Assembly (NCBI RefSeq): GCF_000721605.1
Contig: NZ_JOIZ01000010.1
Coordinates: 124,001 to 188,000 of the forward strand
Direction of reading: 5' to 3'
From: Streptomyces sp. NRRL S-37
GTDB taxonomy: Bacteria > Actinomycetota > Actinomycetes > Streptomycetales > Streptomycetaceae
DNA: 64,000 nucleotides
Under the pieces are notes generated by a model, which had not been told where the DNA came from, made no database searches, and worked only from the letters and a program-made list of their open reading frames with translations. This document shows positions 34,167-42,692 of the stretch, in pieces (position 1 is the first letter of the stretch; each line of letters starts with the position of its first letter). A program made the translations under genes and the position numbers.

Positions 34167-35367
34167 CGAAGCCTCCCCGTCCCGGAGCCGGCCGCGCGAG
34201 CCGGCGGTACCCGAGGAAACCGACCGCGACCGCGACGGCCCCGGCCACCGCCGGAACCCCGTACCCGGCACGCGCCCCGGCCGCGTCGATCACCCAGCCG
34301 GCCACGGAGGAGCCGAGTGCGACCCCGACCGCGAGCCCGGTGCTCACCCAGGTCATGCCCTCGGTGAGCTGCGCGCGTGGTACGTGCTCTTCGATGAGGG
34401 ACATCGTCGTGATCATCGTCGGAGCGATGGACAGACCCGCAACGAACAGCGCCACGGCCAGAAACGGCAGGTTCCCGACCAGTAGGAGTGGGATCATACT
34501 CACGGCCATGGCGCACACGCCCAGGAGCCAACGACGCTCCGGCGCCCCCGCGAAGCGCAGCAGCCCGAATATGACGCCCGCCACGCAGGAACCCAGCGCG
34601 TACACGGCGAGCACCACGCTCGCGGCGGCCTTGCGGCCCTCCTCCTCGGCGAAGGCCACGGTGACCACGTCCACGGCGCCGAAGACCGCCCCCGTCGCCA
34701 CGAACGTCGCCACCAGGACCTGGAGGCCCGGGGCGCGCAGCGCCGTGCCGCCGCCGTCCCCGTGCTCGCGCGGGTGCGGCTCGGGCTCGGTTGCGCGCTG
34801 CGCGGTCAGCCAGAAGACACCGGCCGCCAGGAAGCAGGCCGCGAGCAGCGGGCCGGCCTCCGGGAACCAGGCCGTGGACAGCCCGATGGAGATGATCGGC
34901 CCGAAGATGAAGCACACCTCGTCCACCACGGACTCGAACGAGTACGCGGTGTGCAGCTTCGGGGTGCCCCGGTACAGGGCGGCCCAGCGGGCCCGGACCA
35001 TCGAGCCGACGCTCGGCACGCAGCCGATGCCGGCGCACGCGACGAACAGCACCCACTCCGGCCAGCCGTAGTGCGCCGCGCACAGCAGCACCGCCGCCGC
35101 GGCGAGCGAGACCAGCGTCGCGGGGCGCAGCACCCGCCGCTGCCCGTACCGGTCCACCAGGCGCGAGACCTGCGGGCCCGCCACGGCGGCGGCCAGCGCG
35201 AGGGTCGCCGACAGCGCGCCAGCCAGCCCGTACCGGCCGGTGAGCTGGGAGACCATCGTCACCACGCCGATGCCCATCATGGACAGCGGCATCCGGCCGA
35301 GAAATCCCGCGGCGGAGAAGGCCCTGCTGCCGGGGGCGGCGAACAGGGCGCGGTAAGGGCTGGGCAC
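34126..35367 (-). CDS. MFS transporter, 12-TM
   Basis: A 413-residue major-facilitator protein with about 12 hydrophobic segments. The central loop between TM6 and TM7 is His/Glu/Gly-rich (EPEPHPREHGDGGG). The 2-3 loop is VDRYGQRRVLRP, a motif A variant. The C-terminus is hydrophilic and His-rich, and its coding sequence contains the ribosome site and TTG start of the downstream oxidase. The substrate is unknown, although coupling with a sugar-lactone oxidase may point to a sugar acid. CGGAG precedes ATG 35367. Confidence 0.86.
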   Translation of the reverse strand: MPSPYRALFAAPGSRAFSAAGFLGRMPLSMMGIGVVTMVSQLTGRYGLAGALSATLALAAAVAGPQVSRLVDRYGQRRVLRPATLVSLAAAAVLLCAAHYGWPEWVLFVACAGIGCVPSVGSMVRARWAALYRGTPKLHTAYSFESVVDEVCFIFGPIISIGLSTAWFPEAGPLLAACFLAAGVFWLTAQRATEPEPHPREHGDGGGTALRAPGLQVLVATFVATGAVFGAVDVVTVAFAEEEGRKAAASVVLAVYALGSCVAGVIFGLLRFAGAPERRWLLGVCAMAVSMIPLLLVGNLPFLAVALFVAGLSIAPTMITTMSLIEEHVPRAQLTEGMTWVSTGLAVGVALGSSVAGWVIDAAGARAGYGVPAVAGAVAVAVGFLGYRRLARPAPGRGGFVGRHDEHEERHLA

Positions 35368-35515
35368 GGGATCTCCGAAAGGGCTCAGTAAGGTGCGACC
35401 GCGGTCGATACAGCTTACGGGTCAGGTCACCCTCACACACCCCGGGATTCCGCGTCGTGGCCGGTGACACCCCCGCCCCGTCCCGTCCGACAGTGCCGGG
35501 TGGCAGGATCGAGAC

Positions 35516-36643
35516 ATGCCTGACGTGCTCGATGCCAGCCCCTATGACGCCCTGCTCCTGCTCTCTTTCGGTGGTCCCGAAGGCCCGGACGACGTGGTCC
35601 CGTTCCTGGAGAACGTGACGCGCGGGCGCGGCATCCCCAAGGAACGCCTCAAGGAGGTCGGGCAGCACTACTTCCTCTTCGGCGGGGTCAGCCCCATCAA
35701 CGACCAGAACCGCGCCCTGCTGGACGCGCTGCGCAAGGACTTCGCCGGCCACGGCCTGGACCTGCCGGTCTACTGGGGCAACCGCAACTGGGCGCCCTAC
35801 CTCACCGACACCCTGCGCGAGATGGTCCACGACGGCCGCCGCCGCATCCTCGTCCTGGCCACCAGCGCCTACGCCTCGTACTCGGGCTGCCGCCAGTACC
35901 GCGAGAACCTCGCCGACGCCCTCGCGACCCTGGAGGAGGAAGGGCTGGAGCTGCCGAAGATCGACAAGCTGCGGCACTACTTCAACCACCCCGGCTTCGT
36001 CGAGCCCATGGTCGACGGGGTCGTGCGGTCCCTCGCCGACCTCCCCGAGGACGTCAGGGACGGCGCGCACCTCGCCTTCTGCACCCACTCGATCCCCACC
36101 TCCGCCGCCGACACCTCCGGCCCGGCCGAGGAGCACGGCGACGGCGGCGCGTACGTCCGGCAGCACCTGGACGTGGCCCGGGTGATCGCCGACGCCGTCC
36201 GCGAGCGCACCGGCGTCGACCGCCCCTGGCAGCTCGTCTACCAGTCCCGCTCCGGCGCCCCGCACATCCCCTGGCTGGAACCCGACATCTGCGACCACCT
36301 CGAGGAGCGGCACGCGGCCGGGGTCCCGGCCGTGGTCATGGCCCCCATCGGCTTCGTCTCCGACCACATGGAGGTCCTCTACGACCTCGACACCGAGGCC
36401 ACCGCCAAGGCGGGAGAGCTGGGCCTGCCGGTGCGCCGCTCGGCGACCGTCGGCGCCGACCCGCGGTTCGCCGCCGCAGTCCGCGAGCTGATCCTGGAAC
36501 GCGCCACCGCCGAGCGGGGACAGGACGTCACGCCGTGCGCCCTGGGCGCGCTCGGCGCGAGCCACAACCTCTGCCCGGTGGGCTGCTGCCCGGCCCGCGC
36601 CCCGCGTCCCGCCGCCGCGGGCGCCGACAGCCCCTACGCATGA
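35516..36643 (+). CDS. hemH: Ferrochelatase (coproporphyrin III type)
   Basis: Inserts Fe(II) into the porphyrin in haem synthesis; in actinobacteria the substrate is coproporphyrin III (CpfC). The 375-residue protein opens with [18 protein letters not shown]. It has the catalytic His in [10 protein letters not shown] and the acidic ligand in [13 protein letters not shown]. The Cys residues in ASYSGC and the C-terminal CPVGCC fit the [2Fe-2S] cluster of actinobacterial enzymes. ATG 35516 is preceded by AGGATCGAG. The next gene starts 8 bases after the stop. Confidence 0.94.
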   Translation: MPDVLDASPYDALLLLSFGGPEGPDDVVPFLENVTRGRGIPKERLKEVGQHYFLFGGVSPINDQNRALLDALRKDFAGHGLDLPVYWGNRNWAPYLTDTLREMVHDGRRRILVLATSAYASYSGCRQYRENLADALATLEEEGLELPKIDKLRHYFNHPGFVEPMVDGVVRSLADLPEDVRDGAHLAFCTHSIPTSAADTSGPAEEHGDGGAYVRQHLDVARVIADAVRERTGVDRPWQLVYQSRSGAPHIPWLEPDICDHLEERHAAGVPAVVMAPIGFVSDHMEVLYDLDTEATAKAGELGLPVRRSATVGADPRFAAAVRELILERATAERGQDVTPCALGALGASHNLCPVGCCPARAPRPAAAGADSPYA

Positions 36644-36651
36644 GGAGCACC

Positions 36652-37467
36652 GTGACCGACCCCCTGCACACGGAACTGCTGGAACTCGCCCGGGAGGCCG
36701 CCCGCCGCGCGGGCGAGCTGCTGCGGGACGGCCGCCCGGCCGACCTCGCGGTCGCCGCGACCAAGTCCAGCCCGATCGACGTCGTCACCGAGATGGACAT
36801 CGCGGCCGAGAAGCTGATCACCACGCTGATCGCCGAGCGCCGCCCGGAGGACGGCTTCCTCGGCGAGGAGGGCGCCTCCACCGAGGGCAGCAGCGGCATC
36901 CGCTGGGTGATCGACCCGCTCGACGGCACCGTCAACTACCTGTACGGCCTGCCCACCTGGTCCGTCTCCATCGCCGCCGAGCAGGACGGCGAGACCGTGG
37001 CCGGGGCGGTGGCGGCCCCCATGCGCGGTGAGGCGTACCACGCGGTGCGCGGCGGCGGCGCCTGGGCCACCGGCGCCTGGGACGGCGAGCGGCGGCTGAC
37101 CTGCCGTCCCTCGCCGCCCCTGGACCAGGCCCTGGTGTCGACCGGCTTCAACTACGTCACCGAGGTCCGCGCCCACCAGGCCGACGTGGCGCGGCGCATG
37201 ATCCCGCTGCTGCGGGACATCCGGCGGGGCGGCTCGGCCGCGATCGAGCTGTGCGACCTCGCGGCGGGACGCCTGGACGGCTACTACGAGCGCGGGCTGC
37301 ACCCCTGGGACCTGGCGGCCGGTGACCTGATCGCCCGCGAGGCGGGCGCCCTGACCGGAGGCCGCCCCGGGGACCGCCCGTCCTGGGACCTCGCGGTCGC
37401 GGCCACCCCGGGCGTCTTCGAGCCGCTCCAGCGGCTGCTGGAGGACCTGGGAGCGTGGCACGACTGA
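36652..37467 (+). CDS. Inositol monophosphatase-family phosphatase
   Basis: A 271-residue Mg-dependent phosphatase. Metal-site motifs are EEGAS, WVIDPLDGTVNYLYGLP and the C-terminal WDLAAGDLIAREAG. It hydrolyses inositol 1-phosphate or a related sugar phosphate; the homologue at this place in mycobacteria is called suhB. GTG 36652 follows GAGGAG by six bases. ATG 36640, which overlaps the hemH stop, is possible. It ends at a hairpin 120 bases on. Confidence 0.88.
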   Translation: MTDPLHTELLELAREAARRAGELLRDGRPADLAVAATKSSPIDVVTEMDIAAEKLITTLIAERRPEDGFLGEEGASTEGSSGIRWVIDPLDGTVNYLYGLPTWSVSIAAEQDGETVAGAVAAPMRGEAYHAVRGGGAWATGAWDGERRLTCRPSPPLDQALVSTGFNYVTEVRAHQADVARRMIPLLRDIRRGGSAAIELCDLAAGRLDGYYERGLHPWDLAAGDLIAREAGALTGGRPGDRPSWDLAVAATPGVFEPLQRLLEDLGAWHD

Positions 37468-37587
37468 TGGGATAGTTCGTTCGCCTACGGGGCGCCTCAG
37501 CCGGTGCGGCTTTCTCACGGCCGGCGCCTTGCGGTAGTGAACCTCGGACGGCCCTCGCCCGGTGCGGGCGGGAAACAGACACGAACA

Positions 37588-37614
37588 GGCCCCGGCGCTG
37601 GATTCGCCGGGGCC
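37588..37614. terminator. Bidirectional hairpin
   Basis: A perfect 10-bp GC stem (37588-37597 with 37605-37614) with a seven-base loop lies between the phosphatase gene and the converging small gene. Just after it (37620-37684) imperfect copies of GCCGGTCAGACnCTGT occur three times, ending in the small gene. Confidence 0.8.
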
Positions 37615-37672
37615 CGTTCCGGTGTGAGCCGGTCAGACACTGTGTGAGCCGATCAGAAGCCGTACACGCCGG

Positions 37673-37846
37673 TCAGACGCTGTACGCGCCGACCTCCACG
37701 CCGTGTTCGGCGGCGAGGCGGCGCAGGTCGTCGAGTTCGCCCTGTTCCACGTCGACGAGGAAGTCGTCGCCGTCGTCGCGGGCCCGCGACAGATCGGACT
37801 CGGTCGCCTTTATGCGCTGCAGAAGTCCTGCGGTGAATGCGTCCAT
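37673..37846 (-). CDS. Small conserved acidic helical protein
   Basis: A 57-residue protein starting MDAFTAGLLQRIKATESDLS. It is predicted to be mostly helical (heptad-like LLQRIKATESDLSRA; LDDLRRLAAEHGVEV), acidic and cytosolic. ATG 37846 has GAGGGGG nine bases upstream. It lies divergently upstream of cutR. I do not know its function; its high GC3 and good ribosome site support it as a real gene. Confidence 0.75.
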   Translation of the reverse strand: MDAFTAGLLQRIKATESDLSRARDDGDDFLVDVEQGELDDLRRLAAEHGVEVGAYSV

Positions 37847-37997
37847 GCTGCGCCCCCTCGTCCTGGGTCGGTGGGTCGGTGGCACGGGGGTGTGCCGTTC
37901 GGAAGGGACGATCACGTCCGGAGCGGATGCCCAGCGCCGCTCGGCCGGGCGGCGACGGTGCCGGACATCCACGCCCGCTCTGCGGAAGCGGACTGAT

Positions 37998-38023
37998 ACG
38001 TACCGCATGGTGGCGCGGTACGT
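37998..38023. promoter_or_regulatory. Perfect 9-bp inverted repeat upstream of cutR
   Basis: ACGTACCGC (37998-38006) and GCGGTACGT (38015-38023) are separated by eight bases. They lie in the 455-base divergent gap 37847-38301 between the 57-residue gene and cutR, and may be an operator or a leader hairpin. Confidence 0.5.
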
Positions 38024-38170
38024 GCAGAGCGTGATCGCGGGATGTAAAACCCGTCCTCCCCAAGCTCCCTTCCGGGGAAACCTAACCGCACGAGAAATTC
38101 TTGTATTCCCGTCCCGTTCGTCCGGACGTTCCCCGGTCCCGCACCCGCCCGCCACCGCCCGTTCCCCCGC

Positions 38171-38192
38171 CTTACAGCCGACTTACGGCCGA
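38171..38192 (+). promoter_or_regulatory. Tandem 11-bp direct repeat, candidate CutR site
   Basis: CTTACAGCCGA is followed directly by CTTACGGCCGA. OmpR/PhoB-class regulators such as CutR bind head-to-tail repeats with an 11-bp period, so this is a natural autoregulation site 110 bases upstream of cutR. Elsewhere in this gap I see no coding sequence. Confidence 0.55.
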
Positions 38193-38301
38193 AAAGGGCA
38201 GGATGGAGGCAACACACCCACCCGTACCCCTGCCCGAGTGCGCCCTGCGGCGCTGTCCGATCAAGCCGATCAAGGGCGGGACCCGAGGAAGGACAAGCGA
38301 C

Positions 38302-38955
38302 GTGCGCGTACTCGTCGTCGAGGACGAGCAACTGCTCGCCGATGCGGTGGCCACCGGACTGCGCCGGGAGGCCATGGCCGTCGACGTCGTGTACGACGGT
38401 GCGGCCGCCCTGGAGCGCATCGGCGTCAACGACTACGACGTGGTCGTCCTCGACCGCGACCTCCCGCTCGTGCACGGCGACGACGTCTGCCGCAGGATCG
38501 TCGAGCTCGGCATGCCCACGCGCGTGCTGATGCTCACGGCCTCCGGCGACGTCAGCGACCGGGTCGAGGGCCTGGAGATCGGCGCCGACGACTATCTGCC
38601 CAAGCCCTTCGCGTTCAGCGAGCTCATCGCCCGCGTGCGCGCCCTGGGGCGGCGTACGAGCGTGCCGCTGCCGCCCGTTCTGGAGCGTGCCGGGATCAAG
38701 CTCGACCCCAACCGCCGCGAGGTCTTCCGCGACGGCAGGGAGGTGCAGCTCGCGCCGAAGGAGTTCGCCGTCCTGGAGGTGCTCATGCGCAGCGAGGGCG
38801 CGGTCGTCTCCGCGGAGCAGCTGCTGGAGAAGGCCTGGGACGAGAACACGGACCCGTTCACCAACGTGGTGCGGGTGACCGTGATGACCCTGCGCCGCAA
38901 GCTGGGGGAGCCGCCGGTCATCGTGACCGTGCCCGGCTCCGGATACCGGATCTGA
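38302..38955 (+). CDS. cutR: Response regulator CutR (OmpR family)
   Basis: A 217-residue regulator. The receiver domain (1-115) has acidic residues ED (8-9), phosphorylated D51 in VVVLDRDLPLVHG, T78-like LTAS and K in LPKPF. The winged-helix domain (about 130-217) ends VTVMTLRRKLGEPPVIVTVPGSGYRI (key: MTLRRKLG). GTG 38302 follows GAGGAAGGAC. The CutS kinase gene follows six bases after the stop. CutRS is a conserved Streptomyces system that affects antibiotic production and the response to envelope or secretion stress. Confidence 0.92.
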   Translation: MRVLVVEDEQLLADAVATGLRREAMAVDVVYDGAAALERIGVNDYDVVVLDRDLPLVHGDDVCRRIVELGMPTRVLMLTASGDVSDRVEGLEIGADDYLPKPFAFSELIARVRALGRRTSVPLPPVLERAGIKLDPNRREVFRDGREVQLAPKEFAVLEVLMRSEGAVVSAEQLLEKAWDENTDPFTNVVRVTVMTLRRKLGEPPVIVTVPGSGYRI

Positions 38956-38961
38956 TGACCG

Positions 38962-40206
38962 ATGGCCGCCACACCCGCGCCCCCCACGGCGCCCCCCAAG
39001 CCCACCTGGGACCCCCGCTCGGCCACCCCGCTGCCGTGGCTGCGCCCCACCATCCGGATACGGCTCACGCTGCTGTACGGCGGCATGTTCCTGATCGCCG
39101 GCATCCTGCTGCTGTCGATCATCTACCTGCTCGCCGCCCAGGCCCTGCGCACCGGCAGCCAGCCACTGTTCAAGATCGTCGACTTCGACGGCCTGAGGGT
39201 CTCCAGCAACGACTGTCCGGGCATCGCCAACGGCAACCTGGAGCTGTCCGAGTTCAACGCCCGGATCAGTGACTGCATCGACCACCAGCGCCAGGTCGCC
39301 CTGGACAACCTGCTCAGCCGCTCCCTGCTGGCCCTGCTGGGCCTCGCCGTCATCGCCTTCGCCTTCGGCTACGCCATGGCCGGCCGGGTCCTGTCGCCGC
39401 TGGGCCGGATCACCCGCACCGCCCGCGCGGTGGCCGGTTCGGACCTGTCCCGCCGGATCGAGCTGGACGGCCCGGACGACGAGCTGAAGGAGCTGGCCGA
39501 CACCTTCGACGACATGCTGGAGCGGCTCCAGCGGGCGTTCACCGCCCAGCAGCGCTTCGTGGGCAACGCCTCGCACGAGCTGCGCACCCCGCTGGCGATC
39601 AACCGCACGCTCCTGGAGGTGCACCTCTCCGACCCCGGAGCGCCGGTGGAGCTCCAGCAGCTCGGCAAGACGCTGCTGTCCACCAACGAGCGCAGCGAGC
39701 AGCTCGTGGAGGGCCTGCTGCTGCTCGCCCGCAGCGACAACCAGATCGTCGAGCGCAAGCCCGTGGATCTCGCCGAGGTCGCCACCCAGGCGATCGACCA
39801 GGTGCACGGCGAGGCGGAGGCCAAGGGCGTGGAGATCCGCGGCGCGCGCCGGCCGGCGGTCGTCCAGGGCAACGGCGTCCTGCTGGAGCGGATCGCGCTG
39901 AACCTGGTGCAGAACGCCGTGCGGTACAACGTGCCCGAGGAGGGCTGGGTCGAGGTCACCACCGACGTGGAGCACGGACAGGCGGTCCTGGTGGTGTCGA
40001 ACACGGGCCCGGTGGTACCGGCGTACGAGATCGACAACCTCTTCGAGCCGTTCCGGCGGCTGCGCACCGAGCGCACGGGCAGCGACAAGGGCGTCGGGCT
40101 CGGTCTGTCCATCGTCCGGTCGGTCGCCCGGGCGCACGGCGGCCACATTTACGCACAACCGCGCGAAGGGGGCGGGCTCGTGATGCGTGTCACCCTGCCG
40201 ATCTGA
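38962..40206 (+). CDS. cutS: Sensor histidine kinase CutS
   Basis: A 414-residue membrane kinase. TM1 is at about 36-60 and TM2 at about 121-141. The extracytoplasmic loop between them is about 60 residues and has exactly two Cys (C85, C105), suited to a disulfide sensor. A HAMP domain (about 142-195), the phospho-acceptor H205 in GNASHELRTP, and the HATPase with N box LVQNAVRYN and G box DKGVGLGLSIV follow. It phosphorylates CutR. The start ATG 38962 follows the cutR stop by six bases, with GATGACCGATGG around it. Confidence 0.92.
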   Translation: MAATPAPPTAPPKPTWDPRSATPLPWLRPTIRIRLTLLYGGMFLIAGILLLSIIYLLAAQALRTGSQPLFKIVDFDGLRVSSNDCPGIANGNLELSEFNARISDCIDHQRQVALDNLLSRSLLALLGLAVIAFAFGYAMAGRVLSPLGRITRTARAVAGSDLSRRIELDGPDDELKELADTFDDMLERLQRAFTAQQRFVGNASHELRTPLAINRTLLEVHLSDPGAPVELQQLGKTLLSTNERSEQLVEGLLLLARSDNQIVERKPVDLAEVATQAIDQVHGEAEAKGVEIRGARRPAVVQGNGVLLERIALNLVQNAVRYNVPEEGWVEVTTDVEHGQAVLVVSNTGPVVPAYEIDNLFEPFRRLRTERTGSDKGVGLGLSIVRSVARAHGGHIYAQPREGGGLVMRVTLPI

Positions 40207-40278
40207 GATGATGCCGCCGACACGACGGGGTGTTCGCTTTGAGCGGAATTTTCGGGGCGCCTCTCCGGTATTCCCGTG

Positions 40279-40292
40279 TGTGATCGATCACA
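40279..40292. promoter_or_regulatory. Perfect 14-bp palindrome TGTGATCGATCACA
   Basis: It sits 73 bases after the cutS stop in the 393-base gap 40207-40599, upstream of the DUF4193 gene. It resembles a Crp/Fnr-family half-site pair but with a shorter centre (four bases instead of six). It is probably an operator; the binding protein is not known. Confidence 0.5.
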
Positions 40293-40383
40293 GGAGCGAT
40301 TCCCCGGCCGTCCACTCTCCGTGATCATGTATCCCCGGGAAAGTCGGGAAAGTCCCGGTTTTCAGGGGGTCTGATCACGGGAA

Positions 40384-40433
40384 GTACACGGTGAGGCGCC
40401 TTTGGAGTGCGACATCCGGACCGTGTACGGTCC
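40384..40433. promoter_or_regulatory. Overlapping inverted repeats upstream of the DUF4193 gene
   Basis: GTACACGGT (40384-40392) pairs with ACCGTGTAC (40420-40428). The second arm is also part of the near-palindrome GGACCGT-GT-ACGGTCC (40418-40433). The two structures exclude each other, as in a switchable leader, or they are two operator sites. The rest of the gap (to 40599) is relatively AT-rich and has no gene; GGGAAAGTC is directly repeated near 40335-40352. Confidence 0.45.
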
Positions 40434-40599
40434 CCATCGCCATCCAAGCCGATCACTCATGAGGAGTCCGGTTGGGTGTCGATTGAGTAACAGACCTTGA
40501 TGTGAGGCAAAATCTCCGCCTCAGGTCGGGCACAAGTCCGGCCTCTCACGCGTTACGTGCGCTGGAGACACCGCATACACCCAGAGGGGGAGAGCGACA

Positions 40600-40896
40600 A
40601 TGGCAACCGACTACGACACTCCACGCAAGACCGACGACGACGTCGACTCGGACAGCCTGGAAGAGCTGAAGGCCCGGCGGAACGACAAGTCGGCCTCGGC
40701 CGTGGACGTCGACGAGTTCGAGGCCGCCGAGGGCCTGGAACTTCCCGGAGCGGACCTCTCGAACGAGGAGCTGGCCGTCCGGGTCCTGCCCAAGCAGCAG
40801 GACGAGTTCACCTGCATGAGCTGCTTCCTGGTCCACCACCGCAGCCAGCTGGCCCGCGAGAAGAACGGCCAGCCGATCTGCCGCGACTGCGACTGA
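40600..40896 (+). CDS. DUF4193 zinc-ribbon protein
   Basis: A 98-residue cytosolic protein. An acidic N-terminal half (residues 1-65) is followed by a Cys4 site CMSC...CRDC (about 72-98) with LVHHRSQLAREK in between, like DksA/TraR or zinc-ribbon fingers. It is nearly universal in actinobacteria (Rv2699c in M. tuberculosis); its exact role is unproven and a link to RNA polymerase is only inferred from the fold. AGAGGGGGAGAG precedes ATG 40600. The long leader with inverted repeats suggests regulated expression. Confidence 0.88.
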   Translation: MATDYDTPRKTDDDVDSDSLEELKARRNDKSASAVDVDEFEAAEGLELPGADLSNEELAVRVLPKQQDEFTCMSCFLVHHRSQLAREKNGQPICRDCD

Positions 40897-40909
40897 GGCG
40901 GGGTCGGCC

Positions 40910-41854
40910 GTGACTGGCTCGACCCCTCCGCGGAAGCGCCGCTTCTTCACGAGGGGAGCGGACCAAGGGGCCCAGGAGGGCCCGCAGCACGACACGCGTG
41001 ACCAAGAGCGGGGCTCAACCGGTACCGGGGCGGCCTCGCTCGAAGCGGCAGCCGGCCGGGGTGACCTCCCGGCACCTCTGGAGGTCACCGCGCCCGTGGC
41101 GCACCGGCGGGTCGCCGTGATCCGCGAGAAGGCCCTGGAAGGCGCCCGCAAGGGCGGTGCCCGCGCCCGCGCGGGACTGGCGCATCTCGCGGACCGGATC
41201 ATCGAGATCGCCCCGCGGGTGCCCGTACGCGACCTCGGGACGCTGCGCCGGCAGTTCCCCGGCCTCGGCCCCGAGGAGCTCGCGGACAAGCTCGTGGCGG
41301 GCGCCGCGAAGGCCACGGCGACGGTCGGGGCCGGGGTCGGCGCGGCGGCCATGATGCCCGTACCGCCCGCGATGCCGGCGGAGCTGGCCGCCGAGATCAC
41401 CGGCGTCGCCGCGATCGAGCTGAAGCTGATCGCCGAACTCCACGAGGTCTACGGCGTACGGCCGTCCGGCACCCTCGCCCAGCGCAGCACCGTGTACCTC
41501 AACTCCTGGTCGGAGGAGCGAGGCATCGAGGCCACCAGACCCTCGACCGTGAGCGCGGCGCTGAACAGCCGCATGAAGCGCGAACTGCGCCAGCGGATCA
41601 TGAAGCGCATGGTCCGCAACCTGCCGAACCTGATGCCGTTCCTGGTGGGAGCCGCCGTGGGCGCCGCCATGAACCGCAGGGACACCAGAAAGCTCGCCGC
41701 ACGTATCCGGGGGGACCTGCGCAGGGTCCAGGTGCCCTGGGACGCGTTGCCGGCCCTTCCCGCCCTGGAGCGGCCTGAGAACGCCCTTCCCGAGGACGCC
41801 CTCAAGGAGCTCGGCGGTCACGCGGGCGAGGACGGCGGCCGCCGGGCGCCGTGA
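40910..41854 (+). CDS. Conserved hypothetical protein with Ala/Gly-rich hydrophobic centre
   Basis: A 314-residue protein. The first about 60 residues are charged and disordered. Residues about 130-165 (AKATATVGAGVGAAAMMPVP) and about 245-260 (LMPFLVGAAVGAAMNRR) are hydrophobic, so it may be membrane-associated; the layout is like EcsC-type proteins but I cannot confirm it. A basic helix NSRMKRELRQRIMKRMVRN precedes the second segment. GTG 40910 follows the DUF4193 stop by 13 bases, so the two probably form an operon. Confidence 0.75.
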   Translation: MTGSTPPRKRRFFTRGADQGAQEGPQHDTRDQERGSTGTGAASLEAAAGRGDLPAPLEVTAPVAHRRVAVIREKALEGARKGGARARAGLAHLADRIIEIAPRVPVRDLGTLRRQFPGLGPEELADKLVAGAAKATATVGAGVGAAAMMPVPPAMPAELAAEITGVAAIELKLIAELHEVYGVRPSGTLAQRSTVYLNSWSEERGIEATRPSTVSAALNSRMKRELRQRIMKRMVRNLPNLMPFLVGAAVGAAMNRRDTRKLAARIRGDLRRVQVPWDALPALPALERPENALPEDALKELGGHAGEDGGRRAP

Positions 41855-42021
41855 TCCGGCCGTTTCCGGCCGCGCTTCTGTGCGGCGGCCCGCCCCCCTC
41901 GGCCCTTGCGGCCAGGATGTCCGCCGGGCGCCTGTGCGACCGGGGTCGCTCGGCTTGGTCGTGGTGTCGCGGGAGCGTTCCTGTGGTTCCACGTCGCCCG
42001 GGTGGCTGAACGATTCTCTCG

Positions 42022-42093
42022 CCCCCGCCGCCCCTTCCCGTCCCGTCCCTGGGGGCTCCGCCCCCAGACCCCCGTTCGCGCGGTTCCCCGCGC
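42022..42093. repeat. GC-rich dispersed intergenic repeat with hairpins
   Basis: The 309-base gap 41855-42163 between converging genes contains CTGGGGG-CTCCG-CCCCCAG (42049-42067) and GCGCGG-TTC-CCCGCGC (about 42077-42093). The phrase GGGGCTCCGCCCC with GCGGTTCCCCGCGCCCC is a widespread Streptomyces intergenic element and probably works as a terminator here. Nothing else is visible in the gap. Confidence 0.7.
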
Positions 42094-42163
42094 CCCTATG
42101 CCCCGCCCCCTTCGCGCCCGCGCGGCGGAGCCGCATGTCGGAACAGCCCGCGCCCCCGTCCGT

Positions 42164-42634
42164 CTACGCGGCGTCGGTGGTGTTTCGGGCCGCTTGGAGG
42201 GCCTGTGCCAGTCGCTGGGGCTCGCGGGTCGACAGGAAGGCGTAGGGGGTCGGGTCCGCCGGGTCCGTGACGTCCACGCGCAGCGCGCCGGGGATGTACG
42301 CCCGCAGCAGCATGAAGCAGCGCGGGTCGGCCTTGTAGGAGCGCCAGGCACGGGCCTCCTCGGCGTCCAGGATCTCCGCCTCGCCCAGCGCCGACACCGG
42401 GATCTTCGCGTCGCCCGCGATCAGGTGGCCGCCCACGACCCGGATGCGCACCGAGCCGTACGCACTCACCACGACCGCCGCGGCGGCGGTGCCGCCGGCC
42501 AGGCCGCCGAGCATCGGCAGCGTGCCGAACGGCAGCAGGATCAGCGCCAGGGAGACCCCCACCAGGAAGGAGATCAGCCACCAGGAGCGGGGGGCGGTGA
42601 GGCGTTCTTCGTACGGGGAGGCGGAGAGCTGCAT
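42164..42634 (-). CDS. DUF3093 membrane protein
   Basis: A 156-residue protein. Two membrane helices (about 20-38 and 42-62, SWWLISFLVGVSLALILLPF in part) are followed by a cytosolic beta-rich domain with VRIRVVGGHLIAGDAKIPVSAL and a conserved LLRAYIPGALRVDV. DUF3093 proteins are actinobacterial (Rv2698 in M. tuberculosis, also divergent from dut). The function is unknown. Confidence 0.88.
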   Translation of the reverse strand: MQLSASPYEERLTAPRSWWLISFLVGVSLALILLPFGTLPMLGGLAGGTAAAAVVVSAYGSVRIRVVGGHLIAGDAKIPVSALGEAEILDAEEARAWRSYKADPRCFMLLRAYIPGALRVDVTDPADPTPYAFLSTREPQRLAQALQAARNTTDAA

Positions 42635-42692
42635 GAATCCAAGCTTGGCACGGTGCCGGGCCGGGGCTCACGCGCGGGTAAGGTCTGCGCCT

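Noticed and set aside
40279..40292. A Crp-binding site
   Set aside because: The half-sites TGTGA/TCACA are separated by four bases, whereas Crp sites need six. The palindrome is kept as an unassigned operator.
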